DNA of 11,802 nucleotides, taken from the NCBI GenBank assembly GCA_003242645.1, contig QGVC01000082.1, positions 1 to 11,802 on the forward strand, in the 5' to 3' direction. How positions within the stretch are numbered: the first letter of the stretch is position 1; each line of letters opens with the position of its first letter. This DNA is from Pseudomonadota bacterium. Its GTDB lineage: Bacteria > Pseudomonadota > Alphaproteobacteria > Rhizobiales > Hyphomicrobiaceae. Below, piece by piece: positions 1-7,172 of this stretch. The translations under genes were made by a program, and so were the position numbers. The notes under the pieces were generated by a model that did no database searches, was not told where the DNA came from, and worked only from the letters and a program-made list of their open reading frames with translations.

Positions 1-1565
1 CTGTGGTGTTGGCGTTTTCCGCCATCGGCGGACAGCTCGTTCGGCTCGCCTTGAAGGGCCAGATCGTCGAGCCGCGGACCGCAATGACCCAGCCGCTGAC
101 GACGTCCTACTGGCGGCCGGATATTCTCGACCGCAACGGCCGCCTGCTCGCCACCGACATCGAGGCGCCAACACTTTATGCAGACCCGGCGCTGATCATC
201 GACGTCGATGTGGTCGTCGAGCACCTGGTTCAGGTGTTTCCGGAGTTCGATCCCGTAGAGCTGCGGCGCAGTCTTTCCGATCGCAACCGCCGCTACGTGC
301 GGCTCAAGAGGGGCATCTCTCCGGCCCTCGCACAGCGAATTCACAATTTCGGCCTCCCGGGAATCGCGTTCCGCAACGAGCCGAAGCGCGTCTATCCCAA
401 CGGCTCGCTCGCAGGGCACGTGCTGGGCCACGTCAACATTGACAACAAAGGCACCTCCGGAATCGAGCGCTACATCGACGAGGCGATCGGCATCGAGGCT
501 GCGCATGCCGGCGCTCCTGGCTCACTCGAGCCACTGCGTATCAGCCTCGACATTGCGGTGCAGCACGCTGTCGAGGATGAGCTGCGAGCCGCCGTGCAGC
601 AGTTCGGCGCCAAAGGCGCAGCAGGGGTGATTCTCGACGTCAACACCGGAGAGGTCCTCGCGGCTGCCTCTTTGCCCCCGGTCGATCCCGCGGATCGCAC
701 TCAGAGCCTCGACCCGGCGCGGCTCGACAAGCTTGCGGACGGCGTCTATGAGCTGGGCTCGATCTTCAAGACCCTCACGATCGCAATGGCCCTCGAGGCC
801 GGAACGGCGGACCTGGACAAAATCTACGACGTCCGCGCGCCGTTGCAGGTCGGGCGCTACATCATTCGTGACCCCTATCCCGTCGGCCGCCCGTTGTCGG
901 TCCGGGAGATCTTCGTCCGTTCCTCGAATGTTGGCGCGGGGATGCTGGCTCTGGAGCTCGGATCGGAGCGGCAGCGCGCTTATCTCGAACGGTTCGGGCT
1001 GATAAAGCCGATCCGCAGCGAAGCGGGGCCAATCGCAGCTCCCAAGCTGCCGCGGCGTTGGGGAAAGGCTGAAACCATCACCATCGCCTATGGACACGGT
1101 TTGGCCGTCGCGCCTCTGCAGTTCGCCGCCACAGCCGCGATGCTCGTCAACGGCGGGTTGTTCGTCGCGCCCACGTTCCGTATGAGCTCGCCCGAGACGG
1201 CCCGCCCGGTCCAACGGATCGTAAGCCCCGAGACGAGCGCCGCCATTCGGGATCTCATGCGCAGCAACGTGGTTTCTCCCCACGGAACTGGGCGCCGCGC
1301 CGATGTTCCAGGGTACGAGGTCGGTGGCAAAACCGGCACGGCCGAGCTACCGGGCCGGGGTGGCTATATCGAGCACTCCGTCATCGCGTCCTTCGTTGCG
1401 GCATTTCCGATGAGTGCCCCGAAGTATCTCGTTCTCGTCATGTTGCATGAGCCCAAGCCGACTGACGACACCGGTGGCCGGATCACGGCAGGGGTTAACG
1501 CGGCCCCGGTCGCTGGGAGCATTATCGCGCGCACGGCACCGCTGCTCGGCGTTCTCCCGAAGTGA
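1..1565 (+). CDS. ftsI: FtsI (PBP3), septal peptidoglycan transpeptidase, 5' truncated
   Basis: Class B penicillin-binding protein that crosslinks septal peptidoglycan in the periplasm, working with FtsW. The window begins inside the gene: the frame is open from base 3 to the TGA at 1563-1565, giving 520 visible residues. The GTG at base 3 is not the start; about 50-70 N-terminal residues (cytoplasmic tail and most of the membrane anchor) are missing, judging from the usual 570-600 residue family length. Visible residues 1-17 look like the end of the transmembrane helix. The N-terminal pedestal motif RPDILDRNG lies at 38-46. The transpeptidase domain has all three active-site motifs: SIFK at 253-256 (nucleophile Ser253, Lys256), SSN at 307-309 and KTGT at 443-446. 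The family motif YGHGLAVAPLQ lies at 373-383. There is no PASTA domain. The gene is followed by a 136-base gap before murE. Identity is very secure; FtsI rather than another class B PBP rests on motifs plus dcw context. Confidence 0.96.
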   Translation, partial: VVLAFSAIGGQLVRLALKGQIVEPRTAMTQPLTTSYWRPDILDRNGRLLATDIEAPTLYADPALIIDVDVVVEHLVQVFPEFDPVELRRSLSDRNRRYVRLKRGISPALAQRIHNFGLPGIAFRNEPKRVYPNGSLAGHVLGHVNIDNKGTSGIERYIDEAIGIEAAHAGAPGSLEPLRISLDIAVQHAVEDELRAAVQQFGAKGAAGVILDVNTGEVLAAASLPPVDPADRTQSLDPARLDKLADGVYELGSIFKTLTIAMALEAGTADLDKIYDVRAPLQVGRYIIRDPYPVGRPLSVREIFVRSSNVGAGMLALELGSERQRAYLERFGLIKPIRSEAGPIAAPKLPRRWGKAETITIAYGHGLAVAPLQFAATAAMLVNGGLFVAPTFRMSSPETARPVQRIVSPETSAAIRDLMRSNVVSPHGTGRRADVPGYEVGGKTGTAELPGRGGYIEHSVIASFVAAFPMSAPKYLVLVMLHEPKPTDDTGGRITAGVNAAPVAGSIIARTAPLLGVLPK

Positions 1566-1620
1566 GCTAAGAAAGGCGGTTGGCGAGCAAACGGTCGCTC
1601 TCGAATGCAAGTTCAGCGAT

Positions 1621-1653
1621 TTGACGCCCGTGTCTGCAATATTAACGCTAGAT
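1621..1653 (+). promoter_or_regulatory. Possible weak promoter in the ftsI-murE gap
   Basis: A TTGACG hexamer at 1621-1626 matches a typical -35 box of housekeeping sigma factors. The downstream AT-rich stretch (TATTAA at 1640-1645, CTAGAT at 1648-1653) offers only imperfect -10 candidates: spacing is 13 bases to the first and 21 to the second. The argument for a promoter is position, since this is the longest gap in the window and precedes murE. The imperfect spacing keeps confidence low. Confidence 0.22.
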
Positions 1654-1663
1654 GCGCTACATA

Positions 1664-1681
1664 AGCCGCAAGAATGCGGTT
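1664..1681 (+). promoter_or_regulatory. Small stem-loop 20 bases upstream of murE
   Basis: Bases 1664-1670 (AGCCGCA) pair with 1675-1681 (TGCGGTT) around an AGAA loop. The stem has seven pairs, including one G-T wobble. No T-run follows, so it is not an intrinsic terminator. It lies in the noncoding gap between ftsI and murE and could be part of a murE leader, an mRNA processing site, or one copy of a short repeated motif (see findings). The structure is read directly; any role is inference. Confidence 0.4.
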
Positions 1682-1701
1682 CCACCTCGCCGGCTTACAA
1701 C

Positions 1702-3171
1702 ATGCGGCTTGCAGACCTTCTCCCTCCTGAACTCGACTGCCCCCCAGGCGCAGAGTCAATTGAACTCGCCACGGTCACGGCAGACAGCCGCTCGGTGACC
1801 CCGGGTGCCCTTTTCGCAGCTCTTCCAGGCACACGCGTTGACGGGACCCGTTTCGTTCCCGATGCGATCGAGAAGGGTGCGGCCGCAATCTTGGTGCCCT
1901 CAGAGGCCACCTTGCCGCCTGACATTTCTGTTCCCGTCATCCGCGCCCCGGACGCTCGACGTGCGCTGGCACTGATGGCGGCACGGATGTACCCGGGACA
2001 GCCCGAAACGGCCGTAGCCGTGACCGGCACCAACGGCAAAACATCCGTCGTGGAGTTCACTCGCCAGATCTTCGCAGCGCTTGGCCGGCGGGCAGCCTCC
2101 CTTGGCACCATAGGCGTCGTGAAGCCGGATGGCGCCCTGTATGGCGCCCTGACGACCCCCGATCCCGTAGCCCTGCACAAAATGCTGGCCGAGCTTGCGG
2201 ATGAAGGCGTGACCCATCTTGCCTTCGAAGCCTCGTCACACGGGCTCGACCAGCGCCGCGTAGACGGCGTTCAGATTACAGCAGCCGCCTTCACGAACCT
2301 CGGGCGCGACCATCTCGACTATCACCCGAGCGTCGAGGACTACTTCTCCGCTAAGCTCCGTCTGTTCGAGGTTCTGCTCCCGCCGGGCAGGCCGGCAGTC
2401 ATCAATGCTGATGATCCACGTGCTGAGGCGGTCGAGGCTGCTGCCCGCCGGCGCAATCAGCAGATTGTCAGCGTAGGTCGGGCCGGAAAAACGCTGACTC
2501 TAGAAGGGGTTGAGCCGGAAGGCTTCGGGCAGAGGCTTCGTATCCGCCACAACGGCACACTCTACGAGGTTCGCCTGCCGCTGATCGGTGCCTACCAAGC
2601 TTCGAATGCACTCGTCGCGGCCGGTTTGGCGATTGCAACTGGGGAGGATCCCAAGGCCGCAATCGAATCGATAGCGGCGCTTCGCGGTGTGAACGGCCGC
2701 CTCGATGTGGTCGGACAGACAGAGGATGGGCTTGTCGTCGTCGATTATGCGCACAAGCCCGAGGCGTTGGAGGCGGCTCTCTTGGCCCTTAGACCCTTTG
2801 CGAAAGGCCGACTCATCTGCGTTTTCGGCTGCGGCGGCGATCGCGACCGGGGTAAGCGCCCGATCATGGGGCGGATCGCTGTCACGCGCGCCGACGTCGT
2901 CATCGTGACCGACGACAACCCTCGCAGCGAAGATCCCGCTGCCATCCGGGCGGAAATCCTCGCCGATGCGCCCGGTGCCATAGAGATTGGCGACCGTCGC
3001 GCCGCCATTCAGGCCGCCATCGACATGATGCAGCCCGGCGACTTGGTGCTGGTCGCAGGCAAGGGCCATGAAACAGGCCAGATCGTCGGCGAAACGGTGA
3101 TCCCCTTCTCAGATCATGACGCGGTGCGGGAGGCTCTCGCCCATCGCTCCTCGACCAGGACAACTTCATGA
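1702..3171 (+). CDS. murE: MurE, UDP-MurNAc-L-Ala-D-Glu:meso-diaminopimelate ligase
   Basis: Cytoplasmic ATP-dependent ligase that adds meso-diaminopimelate to UDP-MurNAc-L-Ala-D-Glu. The protein is 489 residues, close to the 495 of E. coli MurE. In order: N-terminal UDP-binding domain (about 1-95), P-loop TGTNGKTS at 108-115, substrate motif TTPDP at 151-155, FTNLGRDHLDYH around 197-208, the Lys expected to be carbamylated in YFSAKLR (Lys218), and a C-terminal domain with DNPR at 405-408, the signature of DAP rather than lysine specificity. The frame is open back to 1414, but the ATG at 1702 is preferred: it gives the family's usual M-x-L-x-x-L opening (MRLADLL), whereas the upstream residues resemble no MurE and overlap ftsI. 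Upstream GTG 1630 and TTG 1621 are in frame but less likely. No Shine-Dalgarno is visible before 1702, unlike several neighbours. The stop overlaps the murF start as ATGA. Confidence 0.97.
   Translation: MRLADLLPPELDCPPGAESIELATVTADSRSVTPGALFAALPGTRVDGTRFVPDAIEKGAAAILVPSEATLPPDISVPVIRAPDARRALALMAARMYPGQPETAVAVTGTNGKTSVVEFTRQIFAALGRRAASLGTIGVVKPDGALYGALTTPDPVALHKMLAELADEGVTHLAFEASSHGLDQRRVDGVQITAAAFTNLGRDHLDYHPSVEDYFSAKLRLFEVLLPPGRPAVINADDPRAEAVEAAARRRNQQIVSVGRAGKTLTLEGVEPEGFGQRLRIRHNGTLYEVRLPLIGAYQASNALVAAGLAIATGEDPKAAIESIAALRGVNGRLDVVGQTEDGLVVVDYAHKPEALEAALLALRPFAKGRLICVFGCGGDRDRGKRPIMGRIAVTRADVVIVTDDNPRSEDPAAIRAEILADAPGAIEIGDRRAAIQAAIDMMQPGDLVLVAGKGHETGQIVGETVIPFSDHDAVREALAHRSSTRTTS
3157..3171 (+). 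promoter_or_regulatory. murF ribosome binding site with murE/murF ATGA overlap
   Basis: AGGA at 3157-3160 lies seven bases before the murF ATG (3168-3170), inside the last codons of murE. The murE TGA (3169-3171) overlaps the murF ATG as ATGA, a typical arrangement for translational coupling. The site supports 3168 as the murF start. Confidence 0.7.
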
Positions 3172-4568
3172 CGCAAGCCCTTTGGACGTGGGACGAGCTT
3201 ATTGCAGCATCTGGGGCTTCACCGGACGGAACTCCGGTATGGCCAATCACTGGCGTTTCGATCGATAGCCGCACGCTCCAGAAGAATGATCTGTTCGTCG
3301 CACTGAAGGATGTCCGCGACGGCCACGATTTCGTGGCGGCGGCATTTGCTGCGGGTGCCAGCGCAGCGGTTGTCTCACGCTCCTACCGCCGTAAACCGGG
3401 AGACGGCGCGCTTTTGACCGTTGATGAGACGCTCTCCGCGTTGCAGGCCATCGCCCGCGCCGCCCGCGCGCGGACAGCCGCACGTGTGGTCGCCGTGACG
3501 GGGAGCGTCGGCAAGACAGGAACAAAGGAAGCGCTACGGGCTTGCCTCTCGCGCATTGGGCCAACGCACGCGGCTGAAAAATCCCACAATAATCATTGGG
3601 GGGTGCCCCTCACCCTCGCCCGCATGCCAGCCGACTCGCGGTTCTGCGTTGTCGAGATGGGCATGAACCACCGCGGCGAGATCGCACCGTTGGCGCGGCT
3701 GGCGCGCCCGCACGTCGCGATCATCACGACGGTCGAGCCGGTGCACATCGGCTATCTCGGCTCGCTCGAGGCTATCGCAGAGGAGAAGTCGGACATCTTC
3801 CTCGGCCTGGAGCCGGATGGGGTGGCGATCATCAAGCGCGACAACCCGCAGTTCGCGATCATGAAGGCGGCCGCCGAGCGGCAGGGCGCGCGCGTGATCA
3901 GCTTCGGGAAAAGCCAGGACGCCGACGTTCGGGCTACGGACATCGAACTTCATCCGAATGGGTCGGACGTGACGGTCGATGCGCTCGGACAGACCCTCAG
4001 CTACCGGGTCGGCGCACCTGGCGCCCATCTCGTCGAGAACTCGTTGGCGGTCGTGGCTGCCCTGCTGGCTCTCGGGGTTGATCTCTCGCGGGCCCTACCG
4101 GCTCTTGCCGAGATTTCACCACCCCCTGGACGAGGCCAACGGACGGTGCTCGAGGTCGGCGGTGGCAAGGCGCTGCTTATCGACGAGAGCTATAACGCCA
4201 ACCCCGCCTCGATGCGCGCCGCGCTCGAAGCACTCGCTACAGTATCCCGGATCGACCACCCCCGACGTGTGGTTGTATTGGGCGACATGCTCGAGCTCGG
4301 CGAGCAGGCACCGCAATTGCATCTCGGGCTAAAAGAAGCGGTTGACGCCGCGGGTGTCGATCTGGTCTTTGCTTGCGGTCCCAATATGGCACACCTGTTC
4401 GCGGAGCTCGCACCCAGTCAGCAAGGGCTCTGGGCCGAAACTTCGGATGGCCTGACCGACCGCCTGCTCGACTCGATCCGCCCGGGTGACGTCATCATGA
4501 TCAAGGGGTCTCTCGGCAGCCGGATGGCACCACTGGTAGAGGCCTTGAAAAGCCGGTTCGGCCGTTAG
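3168..4568 (+). CDS. murF: MurF, UDP-MurNAc-tripeptide:D-alanyl-D-alanine ligase
   Basis: Cytoplasmic ATP-dependent ligase that adds the D-Ala-D-Ala dipeptide, completing UDP-MurNAc-pentapeptide. The protein is 466 residues (E. coli 452). The N-terminal domain carries SIDSRTLQKNDLFVAL at 31-46, the typical Mur-ligase substrate-domain motif. The P-loop TGSVGKTGTKE lies at 111-121. EKSHNNHWGVPLTL at 137-150 and VEMGMNHRGEI at 162-172 are MurF hallmarks, followed by AEEKSDIF at 204-211. The C-terminal domain contains DESYNANP at 339-346 and GDMLELG at 372-378. It starts inside the murE stop and ends with TAG, 71 bases before mraY. The motif set separates it clearly from MurE, MurC and MurD. Confidence 0.97.
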   Translation: MTQALWTWDELIAASGASPDGTPVWPITGVSIDSRTLQKNDLFVALKDVRDGHDFVAAAFAAGASAAVVSRSYRRKPGDGALLTVDETLSALQAIARAARARTAARVVAVTGSVGKTGTKEALRACLSRIGPTHAAEKSHNNHWGVPLTLARMPADSRFCVVEMGMNHRGEIAPLARLARPHVAIITTVEPVHIGYLGSLEAIAEEKSDIFLGLEPDGVAIIKRDNPQFAIMKAAAERQGARVISFGKSQDADVRATDIELHPNGSDVTVDALGQTLSYRVGAPGAHLVENSLAVVAALLALGVDLSRALPALAEISPPPGRGQRTVLEVGGGKALLIDESYNANPASMRAALEALATVSRIDHPRRVVVLGDMLELGEQAPQLHLGLKEAVDAAGVDLVFACGPNMAHLFAELAPSQQGLWAETSDGLTDRLLDSIRPGDVIMIKGSLGSRMAPLVEALKSRFGR

Positions 4569-4639
4569 GTGCCGGCTAACAATGCGGAAGACGGCCTATG
4601 CGACAAGTCTGAGGCCAGGGAGTTTCGAAGGACTGCTTC
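4569..4639 (+). promoter_or_regulatory. murF-mraY gap with mraY ribosome binding site
   Basis: This 71-base gap ends with GAAGGA at 4627-4632, seven bases before the mraY ATG and the clearest Shine-Dalgarno in the window. It also holds GCCG at 4572-4575 and AATGCGG at 4581-4587, a motif pair also seen upstream of murE. GGCCT (4593-4597) and AGGCC (4612-4616) could form a weak 5-bp stem with a 14-base loop. I see no convincing promoter or terminator here. Confidence 0.55.
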
Positions 4640-5722
4640 ATGCTCTACGAGCTCGTTAATTTCAGTGACTACATCAATGCGCTCAATGTCTTCCGCTACA
4701 TAACCTTCCGGACCGGCGGCGCCATCATGACGGCGCTGCTGTTCGTCTTCCTGTTCGGCCCCGTCATCATCGATGCATTGCGCGTGAAGCAAGGTCGCGG
4801 TCAGCCGATCCGCGAAGATGGCCCGCAAACCCACCTTGCAAAGCGCGGCACACCGACCATGGGCGGGCTCATGATCCTGTCCGGCTTCGTCGTGGCCACG
4901 CTGCTGTGGGCAAACCTGACCAACCCCTACGTCTGGGTGGTCCTGGGCGTCACCCTCGCCTACGGCGCGATCGGCTTCTGCGACGACTACATGAAGGTGA
5001 CCAAAAGCACGGTGGCCGGCTTCTCGGGACGCATCAGGTTCTCGCTTGAGCTGGGCATTGCCGCCATCGCGACGCTCATTCTCATGTACCTGTCGATGCC
5101 GGAGATGGCGACGGCGCTCACCGTTCCCTTCTTCAAGGACATCGTCATCGATCTCGGGCCGTTTTTCGTGCTCCTTGGAGTTGTAGTGATCGCTGGAGCA
5201 GGCAATGCCGTCAACTTGACCGACGGATTGGACGGTCTCGCCATCGTCCCGGTAATGATCGCCGCGGCGACGTTCGGGCTGATCGCCTACCTTGCAGGCA
5301 ACGTGAATTTCGCGCGCTATCTCCAGATCCATTACGTGCCGGGAACCGGCGAGCTGGCAATCGTTTGCGGCGCGCTTATCGGAGCAGGTCTCGGCTTTCT
5401 CTGGTTCAACGCTCCGCCTGCGATGATCTTCATGGGCGACACAGGCTCGCTGGCGCTTGGCGGCGCCCTTGGAACCATCGCAGTGGCCACGAAGCACGAG
5501 TTCGTCCTCGCGATCGTCGGCGGGCTGTTCGTGATCGAGACCCTGTCCGTCATCATCCAGGTGGTCTCGTTCAAACTGACGGGCAAACGCGTGTTCCGCA
5601 TGGCCCCGCTGCACCATCATTTCGAGCAGAAGGGCTGGAAGGAATCGACCGTGGTTGTCCGGTTCTGGATCATTTCCGTGGTGCTTGCGCTGATCGGCCT
5701 CTCGACGCTGAAGCTGCGTTAG
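4640..5722 (+). CDS. mraY: MraY, phospho-MurNAc-pentapeptide transferase (lipid I synthase)
   Basis: Integral inner-membrane enzyme that transfers phospho-MurNAc-pentapeptide from UDP to undecaprenyl phosphate, making lipid I. The protein is 360 residues, the same length as E. coli MraY, and hydrophobic along its length, consistent with the family's ten transmembrane helices. Conserved cytoplasmic-loop motifs are all present: [10 protein letters not shown] at 68-77, the aspartate pair DDYMK at 115-119, NLTDGLDGL at 192-200, the active-site FMGDTGS at 264-270 and the HHHFE motif at 325-329. The ATG at 4640 has a strong Shine-Dalgarno (GAAGGA, seven-base spacing). It lies between murF, whose product is its substrate, and murD. 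A 40-base gap without notable structure follows. Confidence 0.98.
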   Translation: MLYELVNFSDYINALNVFRYITFRTGGAIMTALLFVFLFGPVIIDALRVKQGRGQPIREDGPQTHLAKRGTPTMGGLMILSGFVVATLLWANLTNPYVWVVLGVTLAYGAIGFCDDYMKVTKSTVAGFSGRIRFSLELGIAAIATLILMYLSMPEMATALTVPFFKDIVIDLGPFFVLLGVVVIAGAGNAVNLTDGLDGLAIVPVMIAAATFGLIAYLAGNVNFARYLQIHYVPGTGELAIVCGALIGAGLGFLWFNAPPAMIFMGDTGSLALGGALGTIAVATKHEFVLAIVGGLFVIETLSVIIQVVSFKLTGKRVFRMAPLHHHFEQKGWKESTVVVRFWIISVVLALIGLSTLKLR

Positions 5723-5762
5723 CGTCTGAACACCGCGGCGCGAAATCCACTAAAATCGGGCG

Positions 5763-7172
5763 ATGATTCGCGTCAGCATCTTTGAGGGAAGGAAGGTCGC
5801 CCTGTTCGGTCTCGGGGCCTCGGGGCGCGCGACGGCGCTTGCTTTGCAGGCCGGAGGCGCCGAAGTCGCCGCCTGGGACGACAGTGCGGCAGCTTGCGCT
5901 GCGGCACGAGACGAAGGGATCTCCGTCGTCGATCTGAGTACGGCCGACTGGGGCGAGTTCGCCGCGCTTATTCTTGCCCCCGGTGTTCCCCTGACTCACC
6001 CTGAGCCGCACTGGACAGTGGTCAAGGCCCGTACGGCGGGCATCGAAGTCATCGGCGATATTGAGCTGTTCTGCCGGATACGCACGCAGCTCTGTCCCGA
6101 CGCACCCCTCGCCGCGATCACCGGAACGAACGGCAAATCGACGACAACCGCGCTGTTGGCCCACATTCTGCAATCGGCAGGCCGCGACGTTGCCCTGGGC
6201 GGCAACATCGGGACGCCGATCCTGGCGCTCTCCGAACCGGCGCCCGATCGCGTGCACGTTGTGGAGCTATCGTCGTTTCAGATCGACCTCACGCCATCGC
6301 TTGCGCCGACCGTTGGGGTCCTGCTGAACCTCACGCCTGATCATCTCGATCGCCACGGGACAATGGAGAATTACGCGGCCATCAAGGAGCGGCTGGTCGC
6401 GAAATCCCGGCACGCGATCGTCAGCACGGACGATGCCTATTGCCGGGCCATTGCCCAGCGACTGCAGGAGCGTGCCGACGGCAGCGTGGACGTTTTCTCA
6501 GTGCTCGGCCCGGTTCCCGGAGGCTGGTCGGCCAATGGCACGCGCCTCGTTTGCGATGCAGCCTGGCCCGGCTTTCACGGGCCATTCGCCGATCTCGACG
6601 GCATCGGAACACTACGCGGTCGCCACAACGCCCAGAATGCGCTCGCGGCTTGCGTGGCTGCACTGCGCCTCGGTGTGAGGCCCGAACAGCTTTCGCCGGC
6701 GCTGGCCACCTTTCCCGGCTTGCCGCACCGCATGGAAGAGGTGGGCCGGTTGGGGCGCGTTCTCTTCATCAACGATTCGAAAGCCACCAACGCCGACTCC
6801 ACGGAGAAGGCCCTTTCGGCCTTTCCGCGCGACATTTTCTGGATCGTTGGAGGCCGGCCGAAAGAGGGTGGCATCGAGCCACTGAGAGATTACTTCCCGC
6901 GCATCGCGAAGGCCTATCTGATCGGAGAATCTGCCGAGGCGTTCGCGGCCACCCTCGGAAATAGCGTGCCGTTCGAACATTCGGGGACGCTCGAGGTTGC
7001 CCTTCAGGCGGCCGCGCGAGATGCAGCCCAGTGCGCAGGCGCTGAGCCGGTCGTTCTGCTCTCGCCGGCTTGTGCCTCCTACGACCAGTTCAAAAATTTC
7101 GAGCACCGCGGGGACACATTCCGCCAGCTGGTCGCGGCGCTGCCCGGTGTGAGGGTGACGAATCGGCCATGA
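5763..7172 (+). CDS. murD: MurD, UDP-MurNAc-L-alanine:D-glutamate ligase
   Basis: Cytoplasmic ATP-dependent ligase that adds D-glutamate to UDP-MurNAc-L-Ala. The protein is 469 residues, longer than E. coli MurD (438) but normal for alphaproteobacteria. The N-terminal Rossmann-like domain begins [12 protein letters not shown] at 12-23, with LAPGVP at 71-76. The P-loop is TGTNGKSTT at 120-128. Further motifs are GGNIG at 146-150, ELSSFQID at 168-175, [11 protein letters not shown] at 189-199, the Lys expected to be carbamylated in AAIKERL (Lys208), PHRMEE at 311-316 and NDSKATN at 337-343; the C-terminus carries the [17 protein letters not shown] block. The ATG at 5763 gives a family-like opening ([16 protein letters not shown]) but only a weak Shine-Dalgarno. 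The TGA overlaps the ftsW ATG as ATGA. Confidence 0.97.
   Translation: MIRVSIFEGRKVALFGLGASGRATALALQAGGAEVAAWDDSAAACAAARDEGISVVDLSTADWGEFAALILAPGVPLTHPEPHWTVVKARTAGIEVIGDIELFCRIRTQLCPDAPLAAITGTNGKSTTTALLAHILQSAGRDVALGGNIGTPILALSEPAPDRVHVVELSSFQIDLTPSLAPTVGVLLNLTPDHLDRHGTMENYAAIKERLVAKSRHAIVSTDDAYCRAIAQRLQERADGSVDVFSVLGPVPGGWSANGTRLVCDAAWPGFHGPFADLDGIGTLRGRHNAQNALAACVAALRLGVRPEQLSPALATFPGLPHRMEEVGRLGRVLFINDSKATNADSTEKALSAFPRDIFWIVGGRPKEGGIEPLRDYFPRIAKAYLIGESAEAFAATLGNSVPFEHSGTLEVALQAAARDAAQCAGAEPVVLLSPACASYDQFKNFEHRGDTFRQLVAALPGVRVTNRP

Noticed and set aside
522..1283. Minus-strand open frame (253 codons) opposite ftsI
   Set aside because: It is antisense to the transpeptidase domain with intact catalytic motifs, has no recognisable domain and no supporting context; GC-rich DNA commonly lacks stops in such frames.
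1642..1656. CtrA-type site (TTAA-N7-TTAA) upstream of murE
   Set aside because: TTAA is present at 1642-1645 but the second half-site is TGCG, so the motif is not met.
1414..1701. 96-codon N-terminal extension of murE into ftsI
   Set aside because: The extension would overlap ftsI by about 150 bases and encodes serine/arginine-rich sequence unlike MurE; the MRLADLL start at 1702 fits the family.
4626..4640. Hairpin hiding the mraY Shine-Dalgarno (GAAG...CTTC)
   Set aside because: Only four base pairs with a five-base loop; too weak to claim as a regulatory structure.
4565..5620. Long minus-strand open frame (351 codons) opposite mraY
   Set aside because: It lies almost wholly antisense to a clear mraY, and its product is an unstructured mix of D, E, H, R and Q, as expected when codons for hydrophobic membrane helices are read on the opposite strand. 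No motif recognised.
7070..7168. 33-codon N-terminal extension of ftsW into murD
   Set aside because: It is a shadow of the conserved murD C-terminus; the ATGA overlap start at 7169 gives a normal FtsW length.
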